From an uncultured Lachnospiraceae bacterium (GTDB taxonomy: Bacteria; Bacillota_A; Clostridia; Lachnospirales; Lachnospiraceae), in the NCBI GenBank assembly GCA_905207905.1, contig CAJLNC010000047.1, positions 1-22,017 on the forward strand: a stretch of 22,017 nt of DNA, given 5' to 3'. How positions within the stretch are numbered: position 1 is the first letter of the stretch; every line of letters starts with the position of its first letter. Both the position numbers and the translations under genes were made by a program. Of this stretch, positions 15,749 through 22,017 are shown in pieces. The notes beneath the pieces are model-generated. The model made no database searches, was not told the origin of the DNA, and worked only from the letters and a program-made list of their open reading frames with translations.

Positions 15749-17089
15749 TTATTCCCCGCTTGCCTCGTTTCCTTCTTCCGGCAATCCTGCTGCCCGCTGC
15801 TTTTCAAACCGCACTGCAATGGAATTTGCATGAGCCGTAAGCTTCTCTGACTTGGCGAACTGAATAATATCTTTGTGTATCGGTTCCAGCGCTTCCCGGG
15901 AATAGTATACAATGCTGGACTTTTTGATAAAATCATCCACCGACAGGGGGGAGAAAAATTTGGCTGTTCCGTTGGTGGGAAGCACATGGTTCGGCCCTGC
16001 AAAGTAATCTCCCAAGGGCTCGCTGCTGTACTCTCCAATAAAAATAGCTCCCGCATTTTTAATCTTTGTCATTACCCTAAAGGGATCCTTAGTCACCAGC
16101 TCCAGATGCTCAGAGGCAATCTCATTGGCCGTATCAATGGCGTCCTCCATGGAGTCTGCCACCAGCAGATATCCATACTGTTCCAGAGATTTCTCAATGA
16201 TCTCCCGTCTGGAAAGGCTCTGCAAAAACCCTTTCACTTCTTCAGCCACCTGTTCCGCCAGTCTCCGGGAGGTGGTGATCAAAATAGCGGAAGCCATCTC
16301 ATCGTGCTCTGCCTGCGATAAGAGATCCGCTGCCACATATCTGGGATTTGCGCTCTCATCTGCCAGTACCAATATCTCACTGGGACCTGCAATAGAATCA
16401 ATACTCACATGACCGTAAACTGCCTTTTTCGCCAGAGCCACATAAATGTTTCCCGGTCCTACGATCTTATCCACCCGGGGAATGCTCTCTGTTCCGAAAG
16501 CCAACGCTGCTATGGCCTGGGCACCTCCCACCTTATAGACTAAATCTGCCCCTGCCTCCCTGGCTGCCACCAACGTGGCGGGATTTACTTTTCCGTCTTT
16601 TCCAGGAGGCGTTGTCATCACAATCTGCTTCACCCCGGCCACCTTGGCAGGTACAATATTCATCAGCACGGAGGAGGGATACACCGCCTTTCCTCCCGGC
16701 ACATAGACGCCCACCCTCTCCAAAGCGCTTATCTTTTGTCCTAAAATAATGCCCTCCGGCTGACTGTCAAACCAGCTGCAGCGCCTCTGCTTTTCATGGT
16801 AGGAGCGAATATTTACCAGGGCTTTGCGGATTACCTCCAGAAGCTTTGGATCCACCTTTTCATAGGCCTCCTGAATCTCCTGCTCTGTCACCTGCACAGT
16901 CTCTTTTGTCAAATTTACTCCGTCAAACTGAGCCGTATAGGAAAAAAGCGCCTCATCTTTCTTTTCCTTTACCTGACCTATGATTTGGGCCACCCGGCCT
17001 TCAAATTCCCGGTAATTATCCGGATTCCTTTTCAGTAAATTGCCAAGAATATCTTTTCTTGTCTCCTCTGTCAATGTCACGATCCGCAT
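15749..17089 (-). CDS. hisD: Histidinol dehydrogenase
   Basis: It performs the last two oxidations, histidinol to histidine, with NAD and Zn. From ATG 17089 the product is 446 residues and begins MRIVTLTEETRKDILGNLL; family length is about 430. Recognisable blocks are ERVGVYVPGGKAVYPSSVLMN, KVGGAQAIAALAFGTESIP, IVGPGNIYVALAKKAVYG, IAGPSEILVLAD, the Zn-ligand segment LLSQAEHDEMASAI, DYFAGPNHVLPT, and HANSIAVR with the C-terminal catalytic/Zn His. The chosen start has AGAGAGG 7 nt upstream. An in-frame extension to 17152 is Lys-rich and comes from repetitive intergenic sequence, so it is not used. It lies third in the operon, after a 176-bp gap that follows hisG. Confidence 0.97.
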   Translation of the reverse strand: MRIVTLTEETRKDILGNLLKRNPDNYREFEGRVAQIIGQVKEKKDEALFSYTAQFDGVNLTKETVQVTEQEIQEAYEKVDPKLLEVIRKALVNIRSYHEKQRRCSWFDSQPEGIILGQKISALERVGVYVPGGKAVYPSSVLMNIVPAKVAGVKQIVMTTPPGKDGKVNPATLVAAREAGADLVYKVGGAQAIAALAFGTESIPRVDKIVGPGNIYVALAKKAVYGHVSIDSIAGPSEILVLADESANPRYVAADLLSQAEHDEMASAILITTSRRLAEQVAEEVKGFLQSLSRREIIEKSLEQYGYLLVADSMEDAIDTANEIASEHLELVTKDPFRVMTKIKNAGAIFIGEYSSEPLGDYFAGPNHVLPTNGTAKFFSPLSVDDFIKKSSIVYYSREALEPIHKDIIQFAKSEKLTAHANSIAVRFEKQRAAGLPEEGNEASGE

Positions 17090-17124
17090 GGCTGATCCTC
17101 TCTCTTTCTTCTGCTTCTTACTTT

Positions 17125-17208
17125 TCTTCGGCCTCTTGCTTTCTGCCCCCACTTCGGTTTCCTGCTTTCAACCGCTTTCCGTTGACCCGCATTTTCGTTT
17201 CTTGCTTT
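17125..17208. repeat. Degenerate direct repeats in the hisG-hisD gap
   Basis: On the minus strand a 25-bp unit of the form TGAAAGCA(A/G)GAAAC followed by GAA(A/G)TG(C/G)GGG occurs at 17208-17184 and 17168-17144. A shorter relative, AGAAAGCAAGAGGCCGAA, follows at 17143-17126. The gap is 176 bp, long for a his operon. Purine-rich decay of former coding sequence and local duplication are both possible. Confidence 0.55.
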
Positions 17209-17265
17209 CACTCTTTTGTTAATCTTTTCCTATATCGCCAGGATACAGGCCCTCTTCGGGATTCT

Positions 17266-17919
17266 CTATGATTCCTCCGGATTTTGCAGCACCCGGTTCA
17301 GATCTTCCAAAATCTTTGTGATCCGCTGGTTTTCCATCCGCATACTCACTGGATTCACCACCACCCTGGCGGAGAGGGGACACACCTCCTCCAAAACCAC
17401 CAGGCCGTTTTCCCGTAAAGTGGAACCGGTCTCCACAATATCCACGATCACTTCAGAGAGCCCCACAATGGGAGCCAACTCAATGGAACCATTAAGCTTG
17501 ATAATCTCCACCGTCTGATTTTTCCTGTTATAAAAATAATCCTTGGCAATATGGGGATACTTAGTAGCTACCCGGATCTGCTCCTGATGCTGCAAAAGCT
17601 CCCTTGCGCTCTCAGGACCGCAGACACACATCCGACATTTGCCAAAACCCAGATCCAGCACTTCATAGATCTTCTTTTGCTCCTCCAGGATCGTATCTCT
17701 GCCCACCACACCCATATCTGCAGCTCCATACTCCACATAGGTGGGCACGTCCGGTCCCTTGGACAGGAAAAATTTTAACTTCAGCTCCTCATTTGCAAAA
17801 ATCAGCTTTCTAGAATTGGGATCATGGATCTCCTCACAAGTGATTCCAATCTTCTCAAACAATTCCAACGTTTTTTTGGCAAGGCGTCCCTTTCCCAGGG
17901 CAAAGGTCAAATATCTCAT
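17266..17919 (-). CDS. hisG: ATP phosphoribosyltransferase, short form (HisZ-dependent)
   Basis: It condenses ATP and PRPP, the first and feedback-controlled step of histidine synthesis. The 217-residue length marks the short form, which lacks the C-terminal regulatory domain of long HisG and is known to need HisZ for activity and histidine inhibition. Motifs are FALGKGRLAKKTLELFEKIG, PTYVEYGAADMGVVGRD, VATKYPHIAKDYF, and the PRPP-binding loop IVDIVETGSTLRENGL. AGGAG 9 nt before the ATG lies within the last codons of hisZ; the hisZ stop is 2 bp from the hisG start, so the two are tightly coupled. All core motifs are intact, so loss of the partner HisZ (see the interrupted hisZ) would matter. 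Confidence 0.97.
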   Translation of the reverse strand: MRYLTFALGKGRLAKKTLELFEKIGITCEEIHDPNSRKLIFANEELKLKFFLSKGPDVPTYVEYGAADMGVVGRDTILEEQKKIYEVLDLGFGKCRMCVCGPESARELLQHQEQIRVATKYPHIAKDYFYNRKNQTVEIIKLNGSIELAPIVGLSEVIVDIVETGSTLRENGLVVLEEVCPLSARVVVNPVSMRMENQRITKILEDLNRVLQNPEES

Positions 17920-17923
17920 ACGC

Positions 17924-18430
17924 TTACTCTCCTATTCTGATGATTCCTGCATACTGTCCCAGCTCAAAGGCCCGCTTCTCCTCCAAATCCAGGTCTTCGC
18001 CAAGGCACAGCTCCGCAAATTTTCCCTGCCTTCGATACTCCAGAGCCTTGCAGATCGCCTCTCTCCGGTTTTTCTTCCGGTAAAGGATCAGATACCGCCC
18101 CTGTTCAGAAAGAATGTCGATCTTCTGCCTGGACAAGGCGTTCATCAGCTGATCCATCACCGCCACAAACCCAATGGCAGGAGTCTCCTTTCCAAAATGG
18201 GACAACAGAGTATCGTACCGGCCGCCCTTTACCACCGCATCCCCAATTCCATAGGTATAACCCCGAAAGACCACTCCTGTATAATACCGATACGTTCCGC
18301 TTAACCCCAGGTCAAAAGAAACGTACCGTTCCATCTCATAGATCTGAAGAAGCTCCCATACCTCCAAAAGACGTTCCACTGCCCAAGAAGCATGACCGCC
18401 TTTTGTCATTGCAAGCGCCTGTTCCAGCAC
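17924..18430 (-). CDS. hisZ: ATP phosphoribosyltransferase regulatory subunit, C-terminal part (after in-frame TAG)
   Basis: This frame continues the hisZ reading frame directly after the TAG at 18431-18433. From GTG 18430 it encodes 168 residues: the C-terminal part of the class-II synthetase-like fold, with FDLGLSGTYRYYTGVVFRGY, KGGRYDTLLSHFG, and then a short C-terminal domain. GGAGG at 18438-18442 is exactly 7 nt before the GTG, so reinitiation after the stop is plausible. Together with the upstream part and one residue for the TAG codon the total is about 392 residues, normal for HisZ, so nothing else is missing. Either this is a separate polypeptide of a split HisZ, or the 3' half of a nonsense-mutated gene. 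It is 2 bp from the hisG start. Confidence 0.85.
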   Translation of the reverse strand: MLEQALAMTKGGHASWAVERLLEVWELLQIYEMERYVSFDLGLSGTYRYYTGVVFRGYTYGIGDAVVKGGRYDTLLSHFGKETPAIGFVAVMDQLMNALSRQKIDILSEQGRYLILYRKKNRREAICKALEYRRQGKFAELCLGEDLDLEEKRAFELGQYAGIIRIGE

Positions 18431-19102
18431 CTACCGTCCTCCAAACAACCCGGGCAGCTCCATAAAAAGCCGTTTCCATTCCTTGGGCATCTCTTTTTCT
18501 CCCAGCAGCTTTTCTACCCCAAAGGTGTTTTTATTCTCAATCAGTTCCCGAAGCTGTGTCCCCGTCTCCTCATCAAGTCCTGCCTCCTCTGCCAGCGCCC
18601 GAAAAAAATCCGCATGCCCTACACTGATCTGAAACTCCCGCAGCCCTGCCCGCAAAAGAGTGGCAATCACCAGAGCAATGATCTCTGCATCTGCCTCTGC
18701 CGTGCCGTCCCCGATCAGCTCTGCTCCTAACTGGGTCGTCTCTTTTAAATGTCCCTGATAGCTGGAATTATTTACAAAGGTATTTCCCAGATAGCAAAGC
18801 CGGATCGGCCTTTCTTCATCCATAAAATATTTGGAAGCCGCCCTGGCTATGGACGGAGTAAAATCCGGACGAAGCACCAGCGTGTTTCCCTCCCTGTCAA
18901 AAAATTTGTACAGTTCTCTGGAAGGGGTGGTTCCCATCTGGCTCCCAAACACATCAAAAAACTCAAAGGTCGGGGTCTCAATGTCTCGGTATCCGTAAGA
19001 ATTTAATACCTGCCGGAGATTCTTTTCCAGCACCAGTTTTTTCTCACACTCTTCATTATAGATATCTCTGACGCCCTCCGGCGTGTGCAACAGTTTCTGC
19101 AT
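18431..19102 (-). CDS. hisZ: ATP phosphoribosyltransferase regulatory subunit, N-terminal part, ended by an in-frame TAG
   Basis: HisZ is a HisRS-like protein without aminoacylation activity that pairs with short HisG. This 223-residue part begins MQKLLHTPEGVRDIYNEECE and contains YGYRDIETPTFEFFDVF, the class-II motif 2 region TLVLRPDFTPSIARAAS, RLCYLGNTFVNNSSYQGHLKE and QLGAELIG. It stops in LPGLFGGR-TAG; in related proteins the reading runs on through LFGG-x-EVLEEA. If the TAG codon were GAG, the protein would read LFGGREVLEQA, a good family match. This suggests a single G-to-T change. The start has GGAGG 9 nt upstream and follows a perfect promoter. This is the first gene of the his operon. 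The alternatives are a sequencing error, a real nonsense mutation, or a working split gene. Confidence 0.88.
   Translation of the reverse strand: MQKLLHTPEGVRDIYNEECEKKLVLEKNLRQVLNSYGYRDIETPTFEFFDVFGSQMGTTPSRELYKFFDREGNTLVLRPDFTPSIARAASKYFMDEERPIRLCYLGNTFVNNSSYQGHLKETTQLGAELIGDGTAEADAEIIALVIATLLRAGLREFQISVGHADFFRALAEEAGLDEETGTQLRELIENKNTFGVEKLLGEKEMPKEWKRLFMELPGLFGGR
18438..18442 (-). promoter_or_regulatory. Internal GGAGG ribosome site before the second hisZ segment
   Basis: GGAGG lies 7 nt upstream of GTG 18430 and spans the codons of the conserved Phe-Gly-Gly of HisZ, so it exists for coding reasons too. The TAG stop sits between it and the GTG, an arrangement that permits termination-reinitiation. 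Confidence 0.6.
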
Positions 19103-19131
19103 CTTATGAAACCTCCGTTCTTTTATTATGA

Positions 19132-19198
19132 CAGTTCACTCTGCGATTGCAGTTCACTCTATCACAGCCTTTTTGCTTTATCGTGGTAGAGTGATAAA
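19132..19198 (-). promoter_or_regulatory. his operon leader: operator-like dyad and competing stems
   Basis: Right at the expected transcription start is a dyad TTTATC-N10-GATAAA (19177-19182 and 19193-19198), in a typical operator position. Further into the leader, CAGTTCACTCT (plus strand) occurs twice, at 19132-19142 and 19150-19160. The segment TAGAGTGA (19187-19194) can pair with the second copy (8 bp) or, one base shorter, with the first. These pairings exclude each other. No T-box or his-codon leader peptide is seen. Repressor binding or RNA switching is inference. Confidence 0.5.
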
Positions 19199-19207
19199 CT
19201 TTTTGCT

Positions 19208-19236
19208 ATTATAAAAGAAATCCTCTTTCCTGTCAA
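19208..19236 (-). promoter_or_regulatory. Perfect consensus promoter of the his operon
   Basis: On the minus strand the -35 TTGACA (19236-19231) and -10 TATAAT (19213-19208) both match the sigma-A consensus exactly, with the ideal 17-nt spacer. The recU stop codon TGA (19235-19233) lies inside the -35 box. Transcription should begin near 19201, giving a leader of about 100 nt before hisZ. Confidence 0.93.
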
Positions 19237-19766
19237 TCCCTGCGATCCAGATCTTTTTGCAGAGTATCCAGATAAGGAACCAGCACTCCGTGATTCTGCC
19301 GTATCAGAAAGGTGCGATCCAACTCCTCATAGCGGAAACTTTTTCGGCCTCCCTGAGCTGCCCGGTCCCAAAACCGACGCATATCCCGGTAGGGCAGATA
19401 ATAAATCTCATTTCGGTGGGTATAGAAAATCACCAAAAAGGAGACGCCTCCCTGCTTCTCAAATTCTTCCATAAACTGCACCTGATGCTTATGAATATTC
19501 TGGAGGCTGAAGGTATCATAGTTGCACTCCTTAGCATCAAAACACACAGGAATCCCCTGAACAGCTCCGATGTAGTCCACAGTACTTTTCTGATCAAAAT
19601 AGGCCAGGGTAATATGGCGGTGCTCTTTGTCTATTTTAATGGGCGTAATGGGGGTGGGCACCTTCTGTATCAAGGCCAGCCCCTTCTCTCGGTACTGTTC
19701 ATTGGTTCGGTTGATCAAATCTTCCAGTGTTGAGCCTCTTAAGCCTCTGGAATTCCAGGTTGCCAT
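19233..19766 (-). CDS. recU: Holliday junction resolvase RecU
   Basis: This is a nuclease that cuts Holliday junctions during recombination and chromosome segregation in Bacillota. The 177-residue product shows the RecU layout: an N-terminal GSTLEDLINRTNEQYREKGLA segment, then the catalytic core STVDYIGAVQGIPVCFDAKEC with Asp64, Asp77, Lys79 and neighbouring acids, then LQNIHKHQVQFMEEFEKQGG, FLVIFY and YLPY. Asp77 stands where many homologues have Glu. AGAGG lies 7 nt before the ATG. It is slightly shorter at the N-terminus than the Bacillus subtilis protein. In many Bacillota recU is next to a penicillin-binding protein gene; here it stands between an RluA-type gene and the his operon. Its stop overlaps the his -35 box. 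Confidence 0.95.
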   Translation of the reverse strand: MATWNSRGLRGSTLEDLINRTNEQYREKGLALIQKVPTPITPIKIDKEHRHITLAYFDQKSTVDYIGAVQGIPVCFDAKECNYDTFSLQNIHKHQVQFMEEFEKQGGVSFLVIFYTHRNEIYYLPYRDMRRFWDRAAQGGRKSFRYEELDRTFLIRQNHGVLVPYLDTLQKDLDRRD

Positions 19767-19864
19767 AATTCTACCTCTTGCTTGTCTCTGTTTTTGTTCT
19801 ATCTCTGCACTGTCTCTGTATTTTTATCTCTTATATCTGCCCGGATCTCTGCCGTTTCCGTTTC

Positions 19865-20866
19865 TTACCATTTCACAGCGTAATCGGGAAATTCGCTCTC
19901 CAGGATCGTTTGAAACAATTCCGGCGGTTCTGCATAAAGAGTTTTTCCCGACAGGTTTTCAAGGACTCCCTCCAACCCCGGAAATTCGATTCGGTAAGCG
20001 TGAAGAAGCTGATGCTTTAATCCATATTTCTTTCTAAAATAGTCATTAAACCGAAGATTCCCATACTTTGTATCTCCCGCCAGAGGGTGTCCCTGGGAAG
20101 CTAAATGCGCCCGGATCTGATGGCTCCGGCCGGTAATCAGCTTTACTTCCAGAAGCGTCATATTCCTTCCCTGGCAAAGGGGATAATACTCTGTCCTGAT
20201 CAGTTGGCCCTCTTTCACAGGTTCCCGAAAGATCTCCACCTGATTCGTTCTCTCGCATTTTTTTAAATACCCCTCCACATACCTGGATTCCGTGATCTGC
20301 CCTCTCACTGTACAGAGATAATATTTATGCATGGTACGGTCATGGAACAGCTTTCCCAGCTGCTGCAGACCGGCTACCGTTTTCCCTGCCGCCACCAGAC
20401 CGCTGGTGTTGCGGTCCAGCCGGTTGCAGATTCCCGGGCGAAAACACAGAAGCTCCGCTCTGGTCAGCTGTCCGCTTTCTAGCAGATACTCTGTCACATA
20501 TTCTACCAGAGAAATGTCCGTGGGTGCTGCTTTCTGTGAAAGCATTCCCACAGGCTTATTGACAAAAAGCACCTGTTCATCTTCATATACAATCTTAAGC
20601 GTTTCTCCCAAATCCCCGGAACACTTCTCCGCTTCGGGTAACTGCGTTCCCATAAATTTTTCCAAAGTCTCCTGCGAAAAAAAGAGCCGGATCGCATCTC
20701 CCTCCTGAAGCTTTTCCGATCCATCCGCCTTTTTCCCATTCAGGGTGATATTTTTCTTTCTGAGCATCTTGTACAGAAAACTCTTGGGTGCCTCCTTCAG
20801 ATACTTTCCCAGCAGCTTATCCAGCCGCTGCCCTGCTTCCCTTGCTGTCACTGTAATCTCCTGCAT
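19865..20866 (-). CDS. RluA-family pseudouridine synthase with N-terminal S4 domain
   Basis: It isomerises uridine to pseudouridine in rRNA or tRNA. The 333-residue product has an S4 RNA-binding domain (about 1-65: AREAGQRLDKLLGKYLKEAP, then INLG-like TLNGKKADGSEKLQEGD). The catalytic domain has VLFVNKPVGMLSQ, the active-site loop NRLDRNTSGLVAAGKT with catalytic Asp151, MHKYYLC, LITGRSHQIRAHLASQGHPL, and GDTKYG. The first residue of the active loop is Asn where RluC/RluD proteins usually have His. The start has GGGAGAG 6 nt upstream. A repeat element separates it from the membrane-protein gene upstream; the 98-bp gap to recU contains only A-rich sequence with loose CAGAGA repeats. The target site cannot be named. 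Confidence 0.95.
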   Translation of the reverse strand: MQEITVTAREAGQRLDKLLGKYLKEAPKSFLYKMLRKKNITLNGKKADGSEKLQEGDAIRLFFSQETLEKFMGTQLPEAEKCSGDLGETLKIVYEDEQVLFVNKPVGMLSQKAAPTDISLVEYVTEYLLESGQLTRAELLCFRPGICNRLDRNTSGLVAAGKTVAGLQQLGKLFHDRTMHKYYLCTVRGQITESRYVEGYLKKCERTNQVEIFREPVKEGQLIRTEYYPLCQGRNMTLLEVKLITGRSHQIRAHLASQGHPLAGDTKYGNLRFNDYFRKKYGLKHQLLHAYRIEFPGLEGVLENLSGKTLYAEPPELFQTILESEFPDYAVKW

Positions 20867-20892
20867 ATCCGTCTCTCCCGTTTCCTCTATTT

Positions 20893-20978
20893 CCTAATAA
20901 AATTAGGGGTTCAAAAGCTCTGATAGAAAAACTCGGCTGTCAAATTGCATAAAAGAGCTGCACGCGCTTCGATGCACC
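20893..20978 (-). repeat. ~77-bp hairpin repeat family, copy B, with adjoining small dyad
   Basis: The part 20902-20978 aligns with copy A at 11951-12028 in the same orientation. Shared stretches in order are AGGG, TCAAAAGC/CCAAAAGC, CTGAT, AAAAAC, CAAATTG, AAAAG-GCTGC and ATGCACC. The 9-bp stem is less perfect here (ATTAGGGGT with AGCTCTGAT, same 5-nt loop). A dyad CCTAAT-AAA-ATTAGG (20893-20907) overlaps its end. It lies between the membrane-protein stop and the RluA-type gene, the same context as copy A. Confidence 0.7.
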
Positions 20979-21019
20979 CAACCTTCCCAATGAGCCTTCT
21001 TTCTCTCCTGGATAAAACA

Positions 21020-21631
21020 TCATAAGGATATGGCCAGCAGCACATGCTTGATCAGCTCTTCTCTGGACAGATCCGGATAATCCTCGTCCGGAGTAAAGGA
21101 AATGCCTTCCCGATACTTCTGAGGATCTTTTGCCAGCTGCTCGATACGCTCCAGGAAAGGTTTTTTCTCTGTAAAAATCTTGACTTTCACCGAATAATAG
21201 CCATTTCCGCTTAAAATCTTTGCCATATGTTTTTCCATAAAGGGGATCTTCTCTTTATCTCCTCTGGCGGTGACGCACACCACCTGATTTCCGCAGATCA
21301 CCACCGCCTCCAGAGGCATCCGCCCCTCATAGGCTGTGACAGTCATCTCATAACCACAGGTAAGCTCTCCCGCTTTTTTCCTGGTCTCCTCCACCAACGC
21401 CGGATCTGCAGGTTTCTGCATCAAAATCATCACCCAGTTTACCGCCACCTTGGCTGCCGGAAGAACACCCAGAATCGCTACCAGCGTAAAGAGATTTTTT
21501 CTGGTTCCTGCAATGGCCAGTCCTGTAAAAAATATGGTTAGGGGAATGGCAAACATGATCACTGTGATTATGGTACGCTTTTTCTTCTCATACTGCACAT
21601 ACCCCGGCTCTCCCTTTGCTGTCTTTTTCAT
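21020..21631 (-). CDS. Two-helix membrane protein of unknown function
   Basis: I do not recognise a named function. The 203-residue protein has a charged N-terminus (about 1-18), two hydrophobic helices (about 19-42 and 45-72, IMFAIPLTIFFTGLAIAG and LFTLVAILGVLPAAKVAVNW), and a C-terminal soluble domain of about 130 residues. The soluble part mixes strands and helices (MPLEAVVICGNQVVCVTARG, YYSVKVKIFTEKKPFLERIE) and ends REELIKHVLLAISL. Topology suggests a membrane-anchored cytoplasmic domain. AAGGAG lies 9 nt before the ATG. It is 29 bp downstream of the YgiQ-like gene and is likely co-transcribed with it. No catalytic motif is evident. Confidence 0.85.
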   Translation of the reverse strand: MKKTAKGEPGYVQYEKKKRTIITVIMFAIPLTIFFTGLAIAGTRKNLFTLVAILGVLPAAKVAVNWVMILMQKPADPALVEETRKKAGELTCGYEMTVTAYEGRMPLEAVVICGNQVVCVTARGDKEKIPFMEKHMAKILSGNGYYSVKVKIFTEKKPFLERIEQLAKDPQKYREGISFTPDEDYPDLSREELIKHVLLAISL

Positions 21632-21660
21632 ATCCGATCGCTCCTTTTCAACCCGATTTG

Positions 21661-22017
21661 CTAATGCTTCTTTTTGTGAACATTGCGGATGGTTTTTCTT
21701 TTCGGCATCTTTGTTTCCCTGCCTTTCGCACCCCTGTTCTTGTTCTGCCCTCTCTGATCCCGCCCATTTTCCCTAAGATTGCCTCTGGGACTTCTGTCTG
21801 AAAGAGTTCTCGCTTCTCCAGTCTCCGTATTTTTCTCCGGACGAATCAGACATTTAGATCCATAGCCGATCAAATCTTCCCGATGGGCCAGATGGAGAGC
21901 CTCCAAAACCAGACTGCGATTTTTCGGATCCCGATACTGGATCAGCGCTCTTTGCAGCGCCTTCTCATGAGGGTTCTTTGGCACATACACCGGCTCCATA
22001 GTCCTGGGATCCAATCC
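21661..22017 (-). CDS. YgiQ-family radical SAM protein, C-terminal end; gene runs off the right edge
   Basis: Only about 118 C-terminal residues are in the window. They read GLDPRTMEPVYVPKNPHEKA, then QRALIQYRDPKNRSLVLEAL and HREDLIGYGSKCLIRP. This matches the conserved C-terminal domain (DUF3362 type) of YgiQ-like radical SAM proteins, whose function is not established. The radical SAM core with its CxxxCxxC cluster site is outside. After the conserved part comes a basic, low-complexity tail of about 55 residues (for example RETKMPKRKTIRNVHKKKH) that may bind nucleic acid or simply be disordered. The frame is open through the window edge, so the internal TTG and ATG codons near 22014 and 21999 are not starts. 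Confidence 0.88.
   Translation of the reverse strand, partial: GLDPRTMEPVYVPKNPHEKALQRALIQYRDPKNRSLVLEALHLAHREDLIGYGSKCLIRPEKNTETGEARTLSDRSPRGNLRENGRDQRGQNKNRGAKGRETKMPKRKTIRNVHKKKH

Noticed and set aside
15706..16056. N-terminal extension of hisB by about 115 residues
   Set aside because: It overlaps the 3' end of hisD in another frame, does not resemble any domain, and the product from 15705 already has the full standard length.
18431..18433. TAG in hisZ as a pyrrolysine or selenocysteine-type recoding site
   Set aside because: Selenocysteine uses TGA, and no pyl genes or downstream recoding structure are visible. The homologous position is not special, so mutation or split translation is simpler.
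19103..19201. T-box or His-codon attenuator in the hisZ leader
   Set aside because: The ~100-nt leader is too short for a T-box, no T-box consensus or terminator is present, and there is no short frame rich in His codons.

Overview
The window looks like a chromosomal segment of a Clostridia member of the Bacillota, most likely a Lachnospiraceae (Blautia/Ruminococcus-like) gut anaerobe. The grounds are strong AGGAGG-type ribosome sites, consensus sigma-A promoters, a RecU resolvase, the short HisG plus HisZ system, cofactor-independent phosphoglycerate mutase, and a YgiQ-type radical SAM protein followed by a small two-helix membrane protein. Every gene I can support lies on the minus strand. 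No tRNA, rRNA, CRISPR array, prophage or complete insertion sequence is visible. Layout, left to right (downstream to upstream for these minus-strand genes): (1) 1-4.4 kb: the 5' part of enolase (cut by the window edge), a membrane-anchored HtrA-type protease with a long acidic linker, and gpmI. (2) 4.6-5.9 kb: homoserine dehydrogenase with its own promoter and terminator. (3) 6.2-8.5 kb: a three-gene polar amino acid ABC transporter (binding protein, permease, ATPase) behind a clear promoter. (4) 8.6-13.5 kb: single genes for a Nudix hydrolase, a GNAT acetyltransferase, a SPOUT RNA methyltransferase, an EamA transporter and a MATE transporter. (5) 13.6-19.2 kb: a histidine operon, hisZ-hisG-hisD-hisB-hisIE, driven by a perfect consensus promoter. 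(6) 19.2-22 kb: recU, an RluA-type pseudouridine synthase, a small membrane protein and the 3' end of a YgiQ-like gene. The histidine genes cover PRPP + ATP condensation (HisG with HisZ), pyrophosphohydrolase and cyclohydrolase steps (HisIE), IGP dehydratase (HisB) and histidinol dehydrogenase (HisD). hisA, hisF, hisH and hisC are not in the window. The most striking observations are these. The ABC-transporter binding protein has its two halves in swapped order: it appears to be a circular permutation cut at the hinge. hisZ is interrupted by one in-frame TAG, followed immediately by a GTG with a well-spaced GGAGG, so it is either a nonsense mutant or a split gene made by reinitiation. HisIE carries an N-terminal HisF-like half that has lost a catalytic aspartate. 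Two dispersed intergenic repeat families are present: a ~120-bp inverted-repeat element at 2.6 and 6.1 kb, and a ~77-bp hairpin element at 11.95 and 20.9 kb.
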